A program made the translations under genes and the position numbers. From contig JBAJFG010000080.1 of the NCBI GenBank assembly GCA_037903475.1, forward strand, positions 1,364,001 to 1,428,000: a DNA stretch of 64,000 nucleotides, written 5' to 3'. Shown here in pieces: positions 47,991 to 60,169 of the stretch (positions are counted from its first letter, which is position 1; each line of letters starts with the position of its first letter). Source of the DNA: Ancylostoma caninum. Taxonomy: Eukaryota > Nematoda > Chromadorea > Rhabditida > Ancylostomatidae. Below the pieces are notes generated by a model. It was not told the origin of the DNA. It ran no database searches and saw only the letters and a program-made list of their open reading frames with translations.

Positions 47991-50900
47991 CAATGGATCC
48001 GGTGTAGAACATTTCCTTCACTCTAGGCCACGCCCTCGAATTTCGTTTCACACACACTGACACACACACGTGACAGACAGACTAAGCCCGTTATTATAAG
48101 TCATGATGTTCAAATGCAATGCAGCAAAAGTCGAACTTACAGTCCTTACAACTACATTTTTAGACCAATTACTATACATAGGATCGAGCACTATATTAGA
48201 CGATTTGAATTTGAAAAATCTACTAGGTTGAGAATTCGAATGTCCAGGAAAATAATCCCCATTGGCTGCAACACTTTCAAAAGCTCCTTAATTAATTTCT
48301 CAGTCCGTGATGTCGTATGTGCTTCTATTTTTTAATATGATTGGTTTTTTCAATGCCTTTTTTGCTCAGGAGTTTTTGTTCGTTTCATTGGTGGAGCTGA
48401 TTGGTCCGTGTAGTACGATTGCATAAGTTATATCTTATGTAATAAATATATAAAAAGGGAAAATTAAAACATTGTGAGATAAAGAGAAAGGCTATGTATT
48501 ATGAAAGCTCTTTTTAAATAATCGACTTTTTGAATAGGTTACTAAGCCGTTTGTTAAATTACCCCCTTGTATGTGTGTGTGTTACCCAATGCAACAAATG
48601 TCATGTTCATTTAGAACCAAAAATAGAATAATTCGAATAATTTAATTAGTTATCTACTTGCTCATTCGGTTGTTCAAATATACGAGGAACAGAAATCCCT
48701 GCATAAGTGCTTTATTATCTCTTACTGCCGGATTGTACTGTTCCCTTTTGTTCGAACGTAGAACGAATGAATTTTTGATTGATTCTGAATCAAACTCGAC
48801 TATTTTCCGGAATATTTTCACTCCATTCCTCCCCAAGAATTGTGCTCAATTTGTGTTTATGACGCTAACGTTTAACGCTTATGTTTACCAAATATTCGCT
48901 TTTTCGGCAATATGTAAATACATAGTTTTTCATTCATTTATTTACTACGTTTTTTAAGGAAAACTTGTGAGAGTCGAGAGAACACAGAGACTCATATTAC
49001 GTGAAAACACATTTTCAACTCATCTATGGCTTGAGTGGTTTTGTAGTCACAATACGCTTGAACTAGCTGAAAGATGGTGTAGTTATGACATCCTTGGTTA
49101 GTTTTATGTATGTTTTTGTATGTATAGTTACAAATTACATGTGATGTTCTCTTCTGTGTCGGGACACGTTTATTTATTAGCATTTGTTCATTATAATTTA
49201 TAATTTATTGTTATTAATTATAAATAATGTATTTATAACTTGTTATTAATGAATAGTGAATAACGTATATGCGTGGCTCTTTTATTTTATCTGTCCCTAA
49301 TCATACCAAGTACAGTAACTCCTCGGACCAAACCATAATACGGTAGCGTGAGAAAACCAAATAACCCGGGTAAACATTGCAACTGCAGCAAATAAGAACG
49401 CTAACAAGCTACCCAGCCGCGGTGCAGAAAGGCGTGTGGTCGGCAAGTTTCAGTTTTGACAAGTTTCTACCGAGGATTCTTCTGGTTCCTAGCACTCCTT
49501 CCCCTTCTTGCACTGGAGACCAAGGATAAGTAAGTAGTCCATGAAGACTCGAATCCTCATCCATTCTTTCTCGTGGTTTTCTTCTTATGCTGTCACTTCC
49601 TACCTCGGACTCTCCACTTACTCTCATCCCACAGGTTTCCTGAGAAATCCACTCTCGTCAAGGAAATCTTCTGGAACGAAGTATTCCGAGTTTTTTTAAG
49701 AACAGGATCTGGTAATGTCCAATACCTGGGCGTCCTTCCTCTTGACCTTTCCGCAACATTTCCTATTAAAGCAATTGTCGCACGGCGATACCCTTATAAA
49801 GGCTGAAAAGGGTAATTGCGAGCAAGTGAAGGTACTTTGCTCTTTATTCCAACTTTGCTTTCAAATTACTGCAAATGTGGAAAAGCTTTCAGCTGTTCTT
49901 GTGATAGAAAACTGTCTTACACGCCTAAAACGCCTAAAACGCCTAACGTCTTAAACGCCACGCCTAAATCCAAGAATCAAGGGGTTTAGAACACTTTCTA
50001 TCCTACGACTGTCTCTCCTAATCTCTCTCTCTAATCTTCTTAATATGAATTTTCTTGAAGTGAGTATAGGTTCAAGCGTGGACGTCTTTGTATGTATCTG
50101 GTTTTGTGGAAGAGGGGTACGCAGGGAGTGTATGACTACAAAACAATGCAGTGTTCCATATTTTTTCCAAATTTTCTGTAAGGAAACCACAGTTCTCAGG
50201 CTGCAGCAGTTCCATGCTATCAGCAATCCTTCTTTCAATGAAAAGAAAGACAATGAACTGCTCGAAAAAAATCAAAACAATCTCCCGACCATGGTGTTGG
50301 ATCGCACAGGTACGCCATTCCTATGGCGATACTCATGAGCGCTCCAAGGAATGTGGTTATATCAGTCCGCCTTTTTGAAATGGGGGAGTTCGCTTTGCAA
50401 ATTCATAGCTACCTCCAGCAGCTCGTCTCTGTCAGCGAAAACATGTAATAGAAAAGCTGGCAAAATGTGATTTTGGTAGAAAAATTCGTCCATTCTGGTT
50501 GATCAGAAAGCCTAGGACCTTCCCGGAAACGTTCGTTCCCGCCGCAGGATTCCTTATCGACTAATCTGAAATAAGTAGCACAATCTTTCTCATTTTGAAG
50601 TCAGTTTTTCACCTTAATACCGTCAATAACCAACGATGAACAAGCAAAGTCTACCCTCTCTTTCCGCCTATTAGGCCAAGGCTAGAACTGAATTCGTTGC
50701 AGTTAGATCGGACTGAAATGCGCTTTTTTTGAAAAGGAAACTAACTCTATCCACATGGTTTTTTTCTGTTTTGTTCTCGATGTTGCTCTGCTTTCTTATC
50801 AAAGACATGCATTACTTCGATGTATACCTATCGATCCAAATGAATAAATAAATTCCCCTCGTTTGCTGCAAAATTTACCGCCTAAAGAGTATAGAGCTTC

Positions 50901-53900
50901 TTTCCACCTAATCCAGCCACATATCGCTGAGCAGCCCTCGCTATTGGCAACCCCTTTAAGTGTAGCCCTCCCTTAACTAGTATTCAGTCTACATTAATGG
51001 TTGACTTTCATGACTCTGCATTTTGCGGCTCTCATTTTGCCATTTTTTATTTTTATTTTTATTTACGGTTATAATAGCTAAGTAGTAGCTTACTCCATTC
51101 TCTTTTTGTTGCTCTAGAGCATTTGGTTGGCGTGCTCAATAGTAAATAAATAAAGCTCCGCTGTTGGCTCCATTTCTTCGAGGGCCCTGTAGATTCTGGC
51201 TGAAGACAGTGGACAAAGGCGGCTGCACGCACCTTGGCTCGCCCTTCGTCGTCCACTTGACCGTGGAAGGCGGTCTAATTTGCATGTTGGCCACCCGATC
51301 CGCGAGCCGAGCCCCGTGGACAGTCTCGCGCGCAGGTCCAGCCAGCCGGGAGCAGAATTGGCTGGCTGACACTCGAGTGCCTCGTTACGTGTTCTTGATT
51401 CCTAATAGGCGCGATATCGCCCATTCTAATGACGTTCCTCGGCTCATCCCATCGTCCACCAACTGTCAACCACCCGCTTATAATACCACTCGCACATTAC
51501 CGCACGTGTGTAATTGGCGCGGACAGCTCCAAACACGCAGCTCTTCCGGCTCGGATAATCCCGTTCAATTATCATCAAGTCGTTTGTTCTCCATGCGAAG
51601 TCATGAACTGCAAGTGCACAGCAATGAAATAACGGCTACGATAGCTTTTTACGGTGCTCCGTTGTTAGATTTGAGTGCTCGCCAGCTTTTATGAGCTTTG
51701 CGGGACAAAGAAGTAGAAATTCCTAGCTCTGTTCACTTCGTTTTGCCGTCTTTCTCTATTTCTGCTAAATTCTATCAAGTTACCCGTGCAAGTTCCCCAT
51801 TCACTGGTTTCCTATTCACATTTTGCAGCATATATGTAATCTGAAATATAATCGCATAGTAGAGCGGGGGGGGGGGGGGTGGGGCGAGAGCCAATTGTAA
51901 TGGTCTAACGACCACAGCAGAAAACTTACTGCATCTTTTTGTGCTCGTAAATGTACTAGTCATTGCATTTGTGTCACTGAGCATCAGCTATGCTTGAGGA
52001 AGAGTTCATGAACGGATACTTTCAATTCGAGCTGTATCTTTTGAGGAAAATGGCTTGAAAGTGCCAATTCCAAAAAATTCTATTTGTCTCCTAACTTTTC
52101 ATAATCTCCAAAGTACTACGATGAACAAACGGCACCTCATGCTAAGTGGTGCGTTTGACGCGCATGTGCCTCTATGATGAAGTTTAGACCCAGTCGCAGC
52201 CCTGACGCAGGTGAAACGCACGCGTTTGCGGCGGCCACGCTGTTTTCGCTCAGGATGCACATGCCACATGGATCGGTCTTCACGAAAATTCACTGCGTGT
52301 GTATGCGTGCGTCCGACTCCCGACGGACGCACGCAATACATAAATTGCCTTCAATGTGTACATATACGTGACAACGCCCAAACAAGGTAAAGATTGAACA
52401 TTTGTCCAAAACTGAAAGGCGCATTCACTGGTTTCCTAATTTCGATCAATCCATTCTAAAAAATTGGGGCAAGAATATTTTCTGGCGGTCTTTCCGAGTT
52501 TTTTTCCTTCTGGGTGTGGTCTGAATAAGGAATCACTTCCTGTCCGATATTCCTTCATTAGCAGCTGCTTATTTTTATCTATCATCATTGGTTTTCATTG
52601 TTCGTTGCCTTTCTCTGTGGTGAGTATAGTATATCCGTAGGATTTCGTTCTGGGCCTTCATATCTGGAAGCATCCACTAGCATATTTCTTCTACATATTC
52701 CACACGCAGAACTTCCAGAACAAATTGTCTGCTCGCAGCTTGCGGCAACTTGCTTTCGCCTTTTCTTGTCGACAAGTTGGTGGTCTAAAGCTTGCCGACA
52801 ACTTGCTAAGCAGCCGAGTAGTTAACAAGCTTTGGGTCGAGCAATTTTCGGACGAGGTCAGACAACTTCTTTTGAGTATCGTCAGCGCCCACGCAAGATG
52901 CAAGATAGCATAAAAGAACTAGTGGTTAATAATCCAACTCGCTATCCATTCGCCTTTTGCTCATCCGACTCATCCAACATTTAGCAAATGTCGTCTACCG
53001 TCAGGAGTGTGTACGTAGACGTTGTCGGTAGTCGAATAATTCTCAGATAACTTCTTAGCATTTCGGTTATTTTGTTCATTTATCCATCCATTTTTCTTTT
53101 ATTCAAACTACATACTTTGAACTACGCAATCCTTGAACAAAGAGTTGTACCGGTTTCACTGGTGGTGCGACTACTGGACTTCATGGTGGCATTCCGGTTT
53201 GTCCACACTTGTAGCCCATCAAATAAAACTGAACTCGTTCATCCGATTCAAGCTTTCTAGTAGTAGTTAGCGCCAGTACTTCTCGACTTGGTCAGGATCT
53301 TACAAAGAGAGCGAGCTACTCAACTTATAGGTGAGGCATCTGTGTATGTAGTCATAGGACAAATGCGATGTGCTGCAGAAGTGGAGAGATGCGGATGCCT
53401 GAAAATGAAATGGGCTCAGATCGGCATAAATTAAATCGCTATGAGCTATTCTGACTGAATTCTAAACAGAGGCGAGGTTTATGGAGGAGATGTTCTAACT
53501 TATTGCGTAAGTTGTACATATGTATATTCAAGGCTGAATGAAAGACGAATAACGCAATTAATTTCACTTAAATCTAGAATCAAATACAAGAGTGTTGGAA
53601 AAAAAGTGAAAGCCCTTAACACCTTATCATCATTACTCCTCAATGGCTGTACTTCTTCCTCCTTTTTGATAATCCGAAATTTCAATTTATACGAAGTCGG
53701 ATTTTCGAATTCAAATATACTATCTAACATATTATTCGGTTCTGAATATAGTAAATTACGGCTCTTTCATGGATTTCACCGATCTTCTGTCGTTTCTACT
53801 ATCTTGGGCTCCTTTGCTCAAATACCACTCACAGTGAGACCTTGCTTATAAAATTTTAGTTCTCGTTTTAATAGGGCAAAATTCGTGGATCAAAGGCGGG

Positions 53901-54479
53901 AGGGCCGCAATTTACGCAACTTTTTACTCAGCACAGTCAGGCCTGATCAGATAGGCATAGAAACGTCGTTGCGTTCTGCTCCACTATTACAGCTGTAATA
54001 CAGTAAGTTCCCATTAAAAGTAGGACTTTGAGGGGAATACGATCTATTTCTTAACCGATTTCTTCCCCTCGTAGGCGAAAAAAGGCGCTCACGGTTTTCT
54101 TTAGCTTGTCACCTACCCTTCAGTAGGTATAGGTGTTCTCACCTTTTCTCCAGCACTCCTCGGAGATCCTTAATAAGTTAGCCCATGGTCTTTAGCTATT
54201 CCCTCCCCTGGGTTGAATTGGTTAGCCAAGGCTCGATAGCTTTAGCCCACTCCACATTTTGGTTATGGGACATGGATCTCGGTTAAGCTTTCACCTTATG
54301 GATCTTCTGAAAGAGGAGGGCCTCAGCTATAAAGCCGTTTTGTGTTTTTTTCCACTTTTTTGTTTAACTCTGAGTGAACTTGGGTAAGTAAGCAACTGGG
54401 TAAATAAATAAATAAACACTAGTAGGTGGCTATTTTCTTACTTCAACCGCAGAAAAGGGCTATGGACAACAACGACTTT
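47991..54479. other. Intergenic DNA without recognised gene
   Basis: The left part (48.1-49.3 kb) is very AT-rich. A short tandem of GCCTAAAAC lies at about 49,922-49,950. A GC-rich block at 51,165-51,560 has overlapping frames on both strands without a family match. A G-run is at about 51,867-51,880. The only repeat-family member is at 52,140-52,345. Confidence 0.45.
52140..52345 (-). repeat. Dispersed CGCACGCA-type repeat, distant copy
   Basis: On the - strand this reads GTGCGTCCGTCGGGAGTCGG, then GTGAAGACCGATCC, then GTGCGTTTCACCTGCGTC and CGCGTCAAACGC. That is the same order of blocks as in the copies at 17.3-18.1 kb inside the GRAF gene. It lies 34 kb away, so the family is dispersed and not only local. 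Confidence 0.55.
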
Positions 54480-55240
54480 CCAGCACATACTAGTGAAGTT
54501 CTACGTGGACCTGCCATTCTCCTAGTTTTTCTTGGCGACCCTGCCGAACTTACAGGCACGAAGCAGGTGCGCCTCGGGATAAGGTCGCGAGGAGGAACTC
54601 CGAGGCGGCGTATCGTCTTTCGAAACTCGAGATCTGTGGCGGTTTATGCGCTACTTCGCTGCTCCGGGTCAGCAGTCCCTCCTGACACCAGGGTGTCCGG
54701 ATTCGTGGCACGACACCTGAGTGAGGTGCGTCTGTGACAGATGCCCGGTTTCCGCACAGTGATTGATCGCCACCTAATTACCACCTTGTCGCGACATCTG
54801 TGTTACAAACTGTTGTCATCGCTCGTCCAACTCGTCGCGGCAATCGTCGCCATTATCCACTTGTCATTGCCAGACGCCACGTGCCAAGTACGCGCCATTT
54901 GTCGCTGCCTGACTCCGATGGCGGCGTTTCTACTTCTGGGCCGAGTTTTCCTGAGACTTCCAAGCGACGTTTCGTCGCGCATGCACTTTTGTGCGACAGC
55001 TTCCGTGAAAGGAAACATTTGTGCGGTGAATGTGCTCGGTGAAGAGCACTTTGAGCGTGTCAATGATCTCGAGATCACGCAATAATCCGCACGAGCGCGC
55101 ACGTGCCGTCGATTCGTACAACAGCTTCCGTCTGGTTCCGATTTGGCGGCGGCATCTCGTTGCTCCCGGCATCTCCTCACGACTATCTGGCACGAAATGG
55201 ACTGGGAACCAACAAGACCTCCCCGTGTAGTTCGACCCTC
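54480..55240. other. GC-rich, CpG-rich block without recognised gene
   Basis: This 760-bp block is clearly GC-richer than its flanks and has overlapping open frames on both strands (for example 54,803-55,180 on the - strand). I find no domain, and no donor/acceptor pair joins the frames convincingly. It lies 5 kb upstream of the PEBP-like gene. It could be a promoter, enhancer or unrecognised exon. Confidence 0.4.
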
Positions 55241-55265
55241 GACTATGTATATATCAAACTCTTTG

Positions 55266-55315
55266 GTTGTTTATTTATTTATTTATTTATTTATCTATTT
55301 ATCTATTTATTTGAT
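55266..55315 (+). repeat. (TTTA)n microsatellite with TCTA variants
   Basis: This is a tract of TTTA repeats with two TCTA interruptions, about 12 units in total. Confidence 0.9.
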
Positions 55316-58300
55316 ACAAATTCAGTAGCATCCAAGGCGAAACAATTCCAAGAGGAGACCCATGACCTCAACATAAATTTATTCGTTCCCTATCTGGAAG
55401 TAGCGAAAGATCCGGTGAACGATTGAGCTTCTTAGCCGTGTGTTATTTCGCTTTCCAATAAAAATATATTCATCTAAAACTGGAGTCTTCTGATAACACA
55501 ATAAGCAATGTCTAGATCCATCCATACAGATTTCTCTATTTTCTACGCAGTTTTTGAGGTCGTTCCATACATTTATGAATTTTTCGCTCTCATGACTGTG
55601 CACTTGCGATCTCCTTTCACGGAATGTAAGCTCAAGTGTTGCATTTCGCGAATGCTCCCAGTCTCGGGCAGATTTATTTAATACCTTTATAATTTATTTT
55701 GATACTTACATTTACCTGGGAAGCAAGGAAATTTTGCGAATGGCGCTAGTGAAAGTCACATTTTCGCACTTCTTCCTAAATTTTATCCAGACAGTCTTAT
55801 GTGTCTTTGAAAGGAGGTAAGTTATCTCTCTTCAGATAAGTCATTCGATCGTTGCTGTTCACCTCGTTTTAATGTTCTTTGTATGTGGTAGAGCAGCTTT
55901 AAGTGCATTTAATAAATATGTACACAAATAAATCTCCGTCGCTTCAGTTTACAGCGTTTGCCTTTGAAGCTATTCATAATGGAGAACCAACCCTGTTCTA
56001 AATCCACTTCCTTGCCTCTTGAGCAGCCTTCTTTGTTTTTTTTCTTCCAAACGAAGCCATAAATGATGAAATTAGTGTTTATAGAAGAATTTTTTAAAGT
56101 ATTGTATTAGTTATATTTTCGGTGTTTTTTGTGGCGATTGAATTTTAATATATTATTTATTCCGTCTATATTAACTTTCAAAATTAAAAATTTTAATCTA
56201 TAGAGACTTTAGTATAGTTTAGTATAATATATTTTCAATAAATAGGGTTCATCAATCCTTCCTTAGGATGCGTCACACATTCGACATCAATTCAAAATCA
56301 GATTATGCAAGTATTTGCAGGAAGAACTGTTGATATCGTTCAAGTTTCTCTATGGTTCGCCTCACCAACAAAGTTAGTTGAAGAGCTGTTAGAGAAAAAA
56401 ACGCGCAGAAAGTGTGTCATATTCAAACTGGTAGACGAGAGATGCAGAGCGTAACATAAATGCACAGCCAAACTTGCCGAAGGACCGCAGCAAAAAGGTG
56501 GAAGGGCAGACCGATGACCTACGGTCCTTCTGCATAGCTGCTGTCGTCGTTCTGCAGAACACCTGTCATCCTTCTAGGTCTCTGCTGCTGTCCTTCTGCA
56601 CCAGTCACTACACACGACTACATATTCTGCTGTGGACCTTCTGCATCTTATTACACCTGCGTCTCTTACTTCTAACCCACACGACTAAAGTCGCTTTCTG
56701 TTGCGGTCCTTCCGCAAGTTTGTCAGCTCTCGCCACTTTTGAAATGGGCTAAGTGAATTTGAACCGGCTAAGTTCTTCTAAATCCATCTGCGGATTCAGC
56801 AGCACAACATTCATCCGACCTGGCCTGAGGTTTCAATGCGGCTCCTGAACAAACCAGAGCCCCCATTGCGTCTCCTGAATGGCCCATGTAGCTTATGTCA
56901 GTGTGGTGGATTGTGGTGTGTAAGCGCTCGCCGTTTCATACATCCGGCCACCAGCGCCTTCTTTCTGAGCAAAATGATATGCGAATGATGAATGAGCTCC
57001 GGTCATTCCATGGGTACTGGGCTACATTACACTGTGCGGGCCTGCTTGGTCCTCCGGGTCTGTTACCAATGCCTTCCATGATTCTGCCTTCTTTCGCTAA
57101 TTTTCTGGACAAAAGACTTTATTCCTGCATGTCCATTGAGGGCGATTCTGGTTCTTGAGCCGTAATCAGTCTAAACATTCAAATAATACGTAACTCTGCT
57201 TTCTGGACATACCTGTATGCGACTATGATTTACTTGTTTTATTTAAGTGTAGTCAGATGTGTAGTGGTTCCAAAAAAATTTTCGAGCAGAGAAAAAGCTC
57301 AATTTTGCACAGGATGGTCAAGCCTGAATCGAACCTCATCACCTTCCAGGATAACTTTTCCTGATTGCAATTTTACTAGCCCTAAACATGTGTCATTTTG
57401 TTTTCTGGATTATTTTTTCGAAAACTCGGGGTGCAGTATATCGAATAGAGCAACTCTATTGTAATCTTACCAGTTATTCATTTCTTAGGGTTGCACCACC
57501 ACCTCACTTCTCCTCTCAAGACTCCTCACCTGTCAACCTTCATTAGATCACAATGTCGCCGTGGGAGAAAGGAACCGAACATTTTGCCGAGAACACCGCC
57601 GTCCTCATAATCGAACCGTCTTTATGTGGAATTGTCTGCGTACTCCTATTGCCTTTGATTTTGCCTCTGATCAGAAATTATAAACGAGCTATGGTGTGCA
57701 TAGCGTACTTCTGAGATCGTACAGGATTACCGCAGAGCAAAGGCAGTATTAAAGGTTTTGGTGCCACTGAACTCTAACCTTTACTCATCCATCTGTTTAC
57801 GGCCAGAGTGTTTGCGGTTGCTCTGTGAGTGAGAGCACGAAACAAGGGTCTATTCTATACTAATTGTCAGATAATACTCTTCTAGTATGTTCCTACAGTT
57901 GTCTCATCCTGTAATATAAATTTCACTCCAGCAGACTTATTTTGAGATGACCTTTGTCGACCGTTTCATCTACCTTATTTCATTTATGAGAGCTCAACAT
58001 AAAAATGAGCTTCCCATCTCAACACCAATGTCATCGCAACATTGTTATCTCAAATTTAATGGAATTCACGGCTTTTGAAACAGACTATAGATTCCCTCTA
58101 AATTGGAAAATATTTCTGACAAAGAACCACTTTTTAGATAATCGAGTGCTCCGGATGTCTCCCTCTTCCCTCTTGTGAAGGTCTATTTTAGGGGTGGAGT
58201 CGAGGGTGAGAAGTAGAGCGCTAGTGGTCACCGCATGGAGCACAGCATGCTCATCTGAGTCGCATACAGGCTCCCTTTCGAAAGTTTAGAACCTTTCTGC

Positions 58301-58540
58301 TTCAAGGAACTTGACAAAATTACGTATTTTTCATGGGTTACCGCGTAAGAACATTTATTTACTATGAGGATACCACATGCTTATGTAAAAGTCTTTATAT
58401 AGGAGGATTATACTGAAACGTTTCCACAACACTTTCCAGTCATTCTGTACTCGTCTCATTCGCTCTTTATTGAGCTGTTCTCCAGCAGAATCTCATTTTT
58501 GGTGTGTTTGATGTTATAAAGCAGCATCGTCGAGCTGGTG
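55316..58540. other. Intergenic DNA without recognised gene
   Basis: It is AT-rich apart from the MITE at 56,467-56,723. No host gene or RNA was recognised. Confidence 0.5.
56467..56723. repeat. 257-bp MITE with 26-bp ends
   Basis: The left end GCCAAACTTGCCGAAGGACC and the right end GGTCCTTCCGCAAGTTTGTC are reverse complements with a few mismatches over 26 bp. The core repeats the motif CCTTCTGCA several times and does not encode a transposase. Confidence 0.75.
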
Positions 58541-58909
58541 ATTCATTCATTCATTCATTCATTCATTCATTCATTCATTCATTCATTCATTCATTCATTC
58601 ATTCATTCATTCATTCATTCATTCATTCATTCATTCATTCATTCATTCATTCATTCATTCATTCATTCATTCATTCATTCATTCATTCATTCATTCATTC
58701 ATTCATTCATTCATTCATTCATTCATTCATTCATTCATTCATTCATTCATTCATTCATTCATTCATTCATTCATTCATTCATTCATTCATTCATTCATTC
58801 ATTCATTCATTCATTCATTCATTCATTCATTCATTCATTCATTCATTCATTCATTCATTCATTCATTCATTCATTCATTCATTCATTCATTCATTCATTC
58901 ATTCATTCA
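58541..58909 (+). repeat. (ATTC)n microsatellite, about 92 uninterrupted copies
   Basis: The tetranucleotide ATTC repeats without a single interruption for 369 bp. The apparent proteins made of the repeated tetrapeptide FIHS are translation of this tract and not genes. It lies about 1.6 kb upstream of the PEBP-like gene. Confidence 0.98.
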
Positions 58910-59879
58910 CACACTTGATCACCAATCATTTATGACATTTGAAAAACATCTCTGCAATGGGCTGTCTGATTTTCTTAAACTTAGCTCGTCTATTCGTAGT
59001 TGTCCTTACTTACGAATTATAATCATAACTGCCAATTTTGCCACTTGCCAATTTTTCTTCCATTTCTGTTTTCCTAACTTCTATTTCTGAATTTCAGCGG
59101 ATTAACATCTCAGATTTCACATAATCCCCCCAAATAATTCCACAGAGTCATCGTCTTGATAGATTAGTATTAAAAATGTTACTCCCTAGGTAACTTCCAG
59201 CGGCGCAACGGCCCAACCACTCTTGGAAGTCTGGTATCGAAAATCCTTTCACGGAACCCTGAAATTGCAAATTATTAACTACTTCCTATAGCGCAATTCT
59301 CTTTCCCCAAGGTCCCCTACCATCCTATGAAGTCACTTTGAAAGCTGTGAACCATTCCAAAGAGTGATAATGAACTTTCTAGACGTTCCACATGCTGTGC
59401 TTTTCTCGCCTTTTTTTCTTCTTTTTCTTCGAAGATTCGAAATCAGGCTCGAGTCCGCCCTTGGACATCTTCTCTGAATCTTGTGAAGGGTACCTCTACG
59501 GTGATAGAGGAAGTTTCGAGATACGGAATTTTAGCGACAAGTTTTTTTGGAGGGGCTGGGGGAGGGACTAATCCCTTGACCTATTTTGCACTTGTTAGGC
59601 TAAGTTACCAGCTTGTCGTCATAATTTTGCCCTACATTCCCTTTAGTTCCCACAGGAATAAAGAAACTTGCGCTCGGGATTATTCTCTGAAGGATACTGG
59701 TGGCCTGGATTGTATTTGTTACATGCGACTTCCTCATTTCCTCTGCTGACACGCTCCCTTGCATTATCCTGACTTTTGACTGCTATGAATCTCAGAATCA
59801 GCTTCACTCATGTAACTCTTACAATACATCCTCTCTGCGCTCTCACTACTGTGACTCACCTGTTCGTACTGAAGGTTTT
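58910..59879. other. Upstream flank of PEBP-like gene
   Basis: No exon or repeat is recognised. Composition is AT-rich until the GC-rich block starts near 59,880. Confidence 0.5.
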
Positions 59880-60124
59880 CTTTTCGAAATCACCTCAGAG
59901 ACGGCGCGGCTCTCGAAAAGTCCGCGGCCCCTTTTTCGAGAACAACGACCTTTCGGCTCAGGTGTTTGCGGTGAGCAGCCGCTTGTTTCCTTGCTCGCAG
60001 CACACGTGTGGTCCAGCAGTGTGGACGCGGTGAAAAGCAAATGTGCGATTAAGAGGGCAAACACTCCGCGGATCCGCGATCTCGTCGCTCGATCCGAGCT
60101 TCGTCGCTCACTTTCTCTTCTCAG
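59880..60124 (+). promoter_or_regulatory. GC-rich promoter / outron of PEBP-like gene
   Basis: A GC- and CpG-rich block ends in a pyrimidine-rich acceptor (CACTTTCTCTTCTCAG) 41 bases before the start codon. No upstream exon is visible, so this may be a spliced-leader trans-splice site, common in nematodes. A cis-spliced UTR intron is the alternative. Confidence 0.4.
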
Positions 60125-60169
60125 ATGCCGTCGTCCACCCATCGCCCGAGGTCCGCTATGTCGCCATGA
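60125..60169 (+). promoter_or_regulatory. Upstream ORF overlapping the PEBP-like start codon
   Basis: If the acceptor at 60,124 is used, the mature 5' end would begin with ATG at 60,125. That ATG opens a 14-codon frame closed by TGA at 60,167-60,169, which overlaps the main ATG (ATGA). A second in-frame ATG is at 60,158. Such an overlap usually lowers translation of the main frame unless ribosomes leak past or reinitiate. Confidence 0.5.

Noticed and set aside
44517..48060. Very long + strand ORFs (566, 1,095, 404 and 333 codons) rich in Pro, Leu and Trp
   Set aside because: They are translations of the minisatellite. All three frames are open because the unit lacks stops and its length is not a multiple of three. 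No introns, start context or conserved domain supports a protein.
58504..58935. 143- and 126-codon ORFs made of repeated FIHS
   Set aside because: They are translations of the ATTC microsatellite.
60043..60165. In-frame upstream ATG at 60,043 for the PEBP-like gene
   Set aside because: It would place 41 residues before a good signal peptide and lies upstream of the probable splice acceptor at 60,124.
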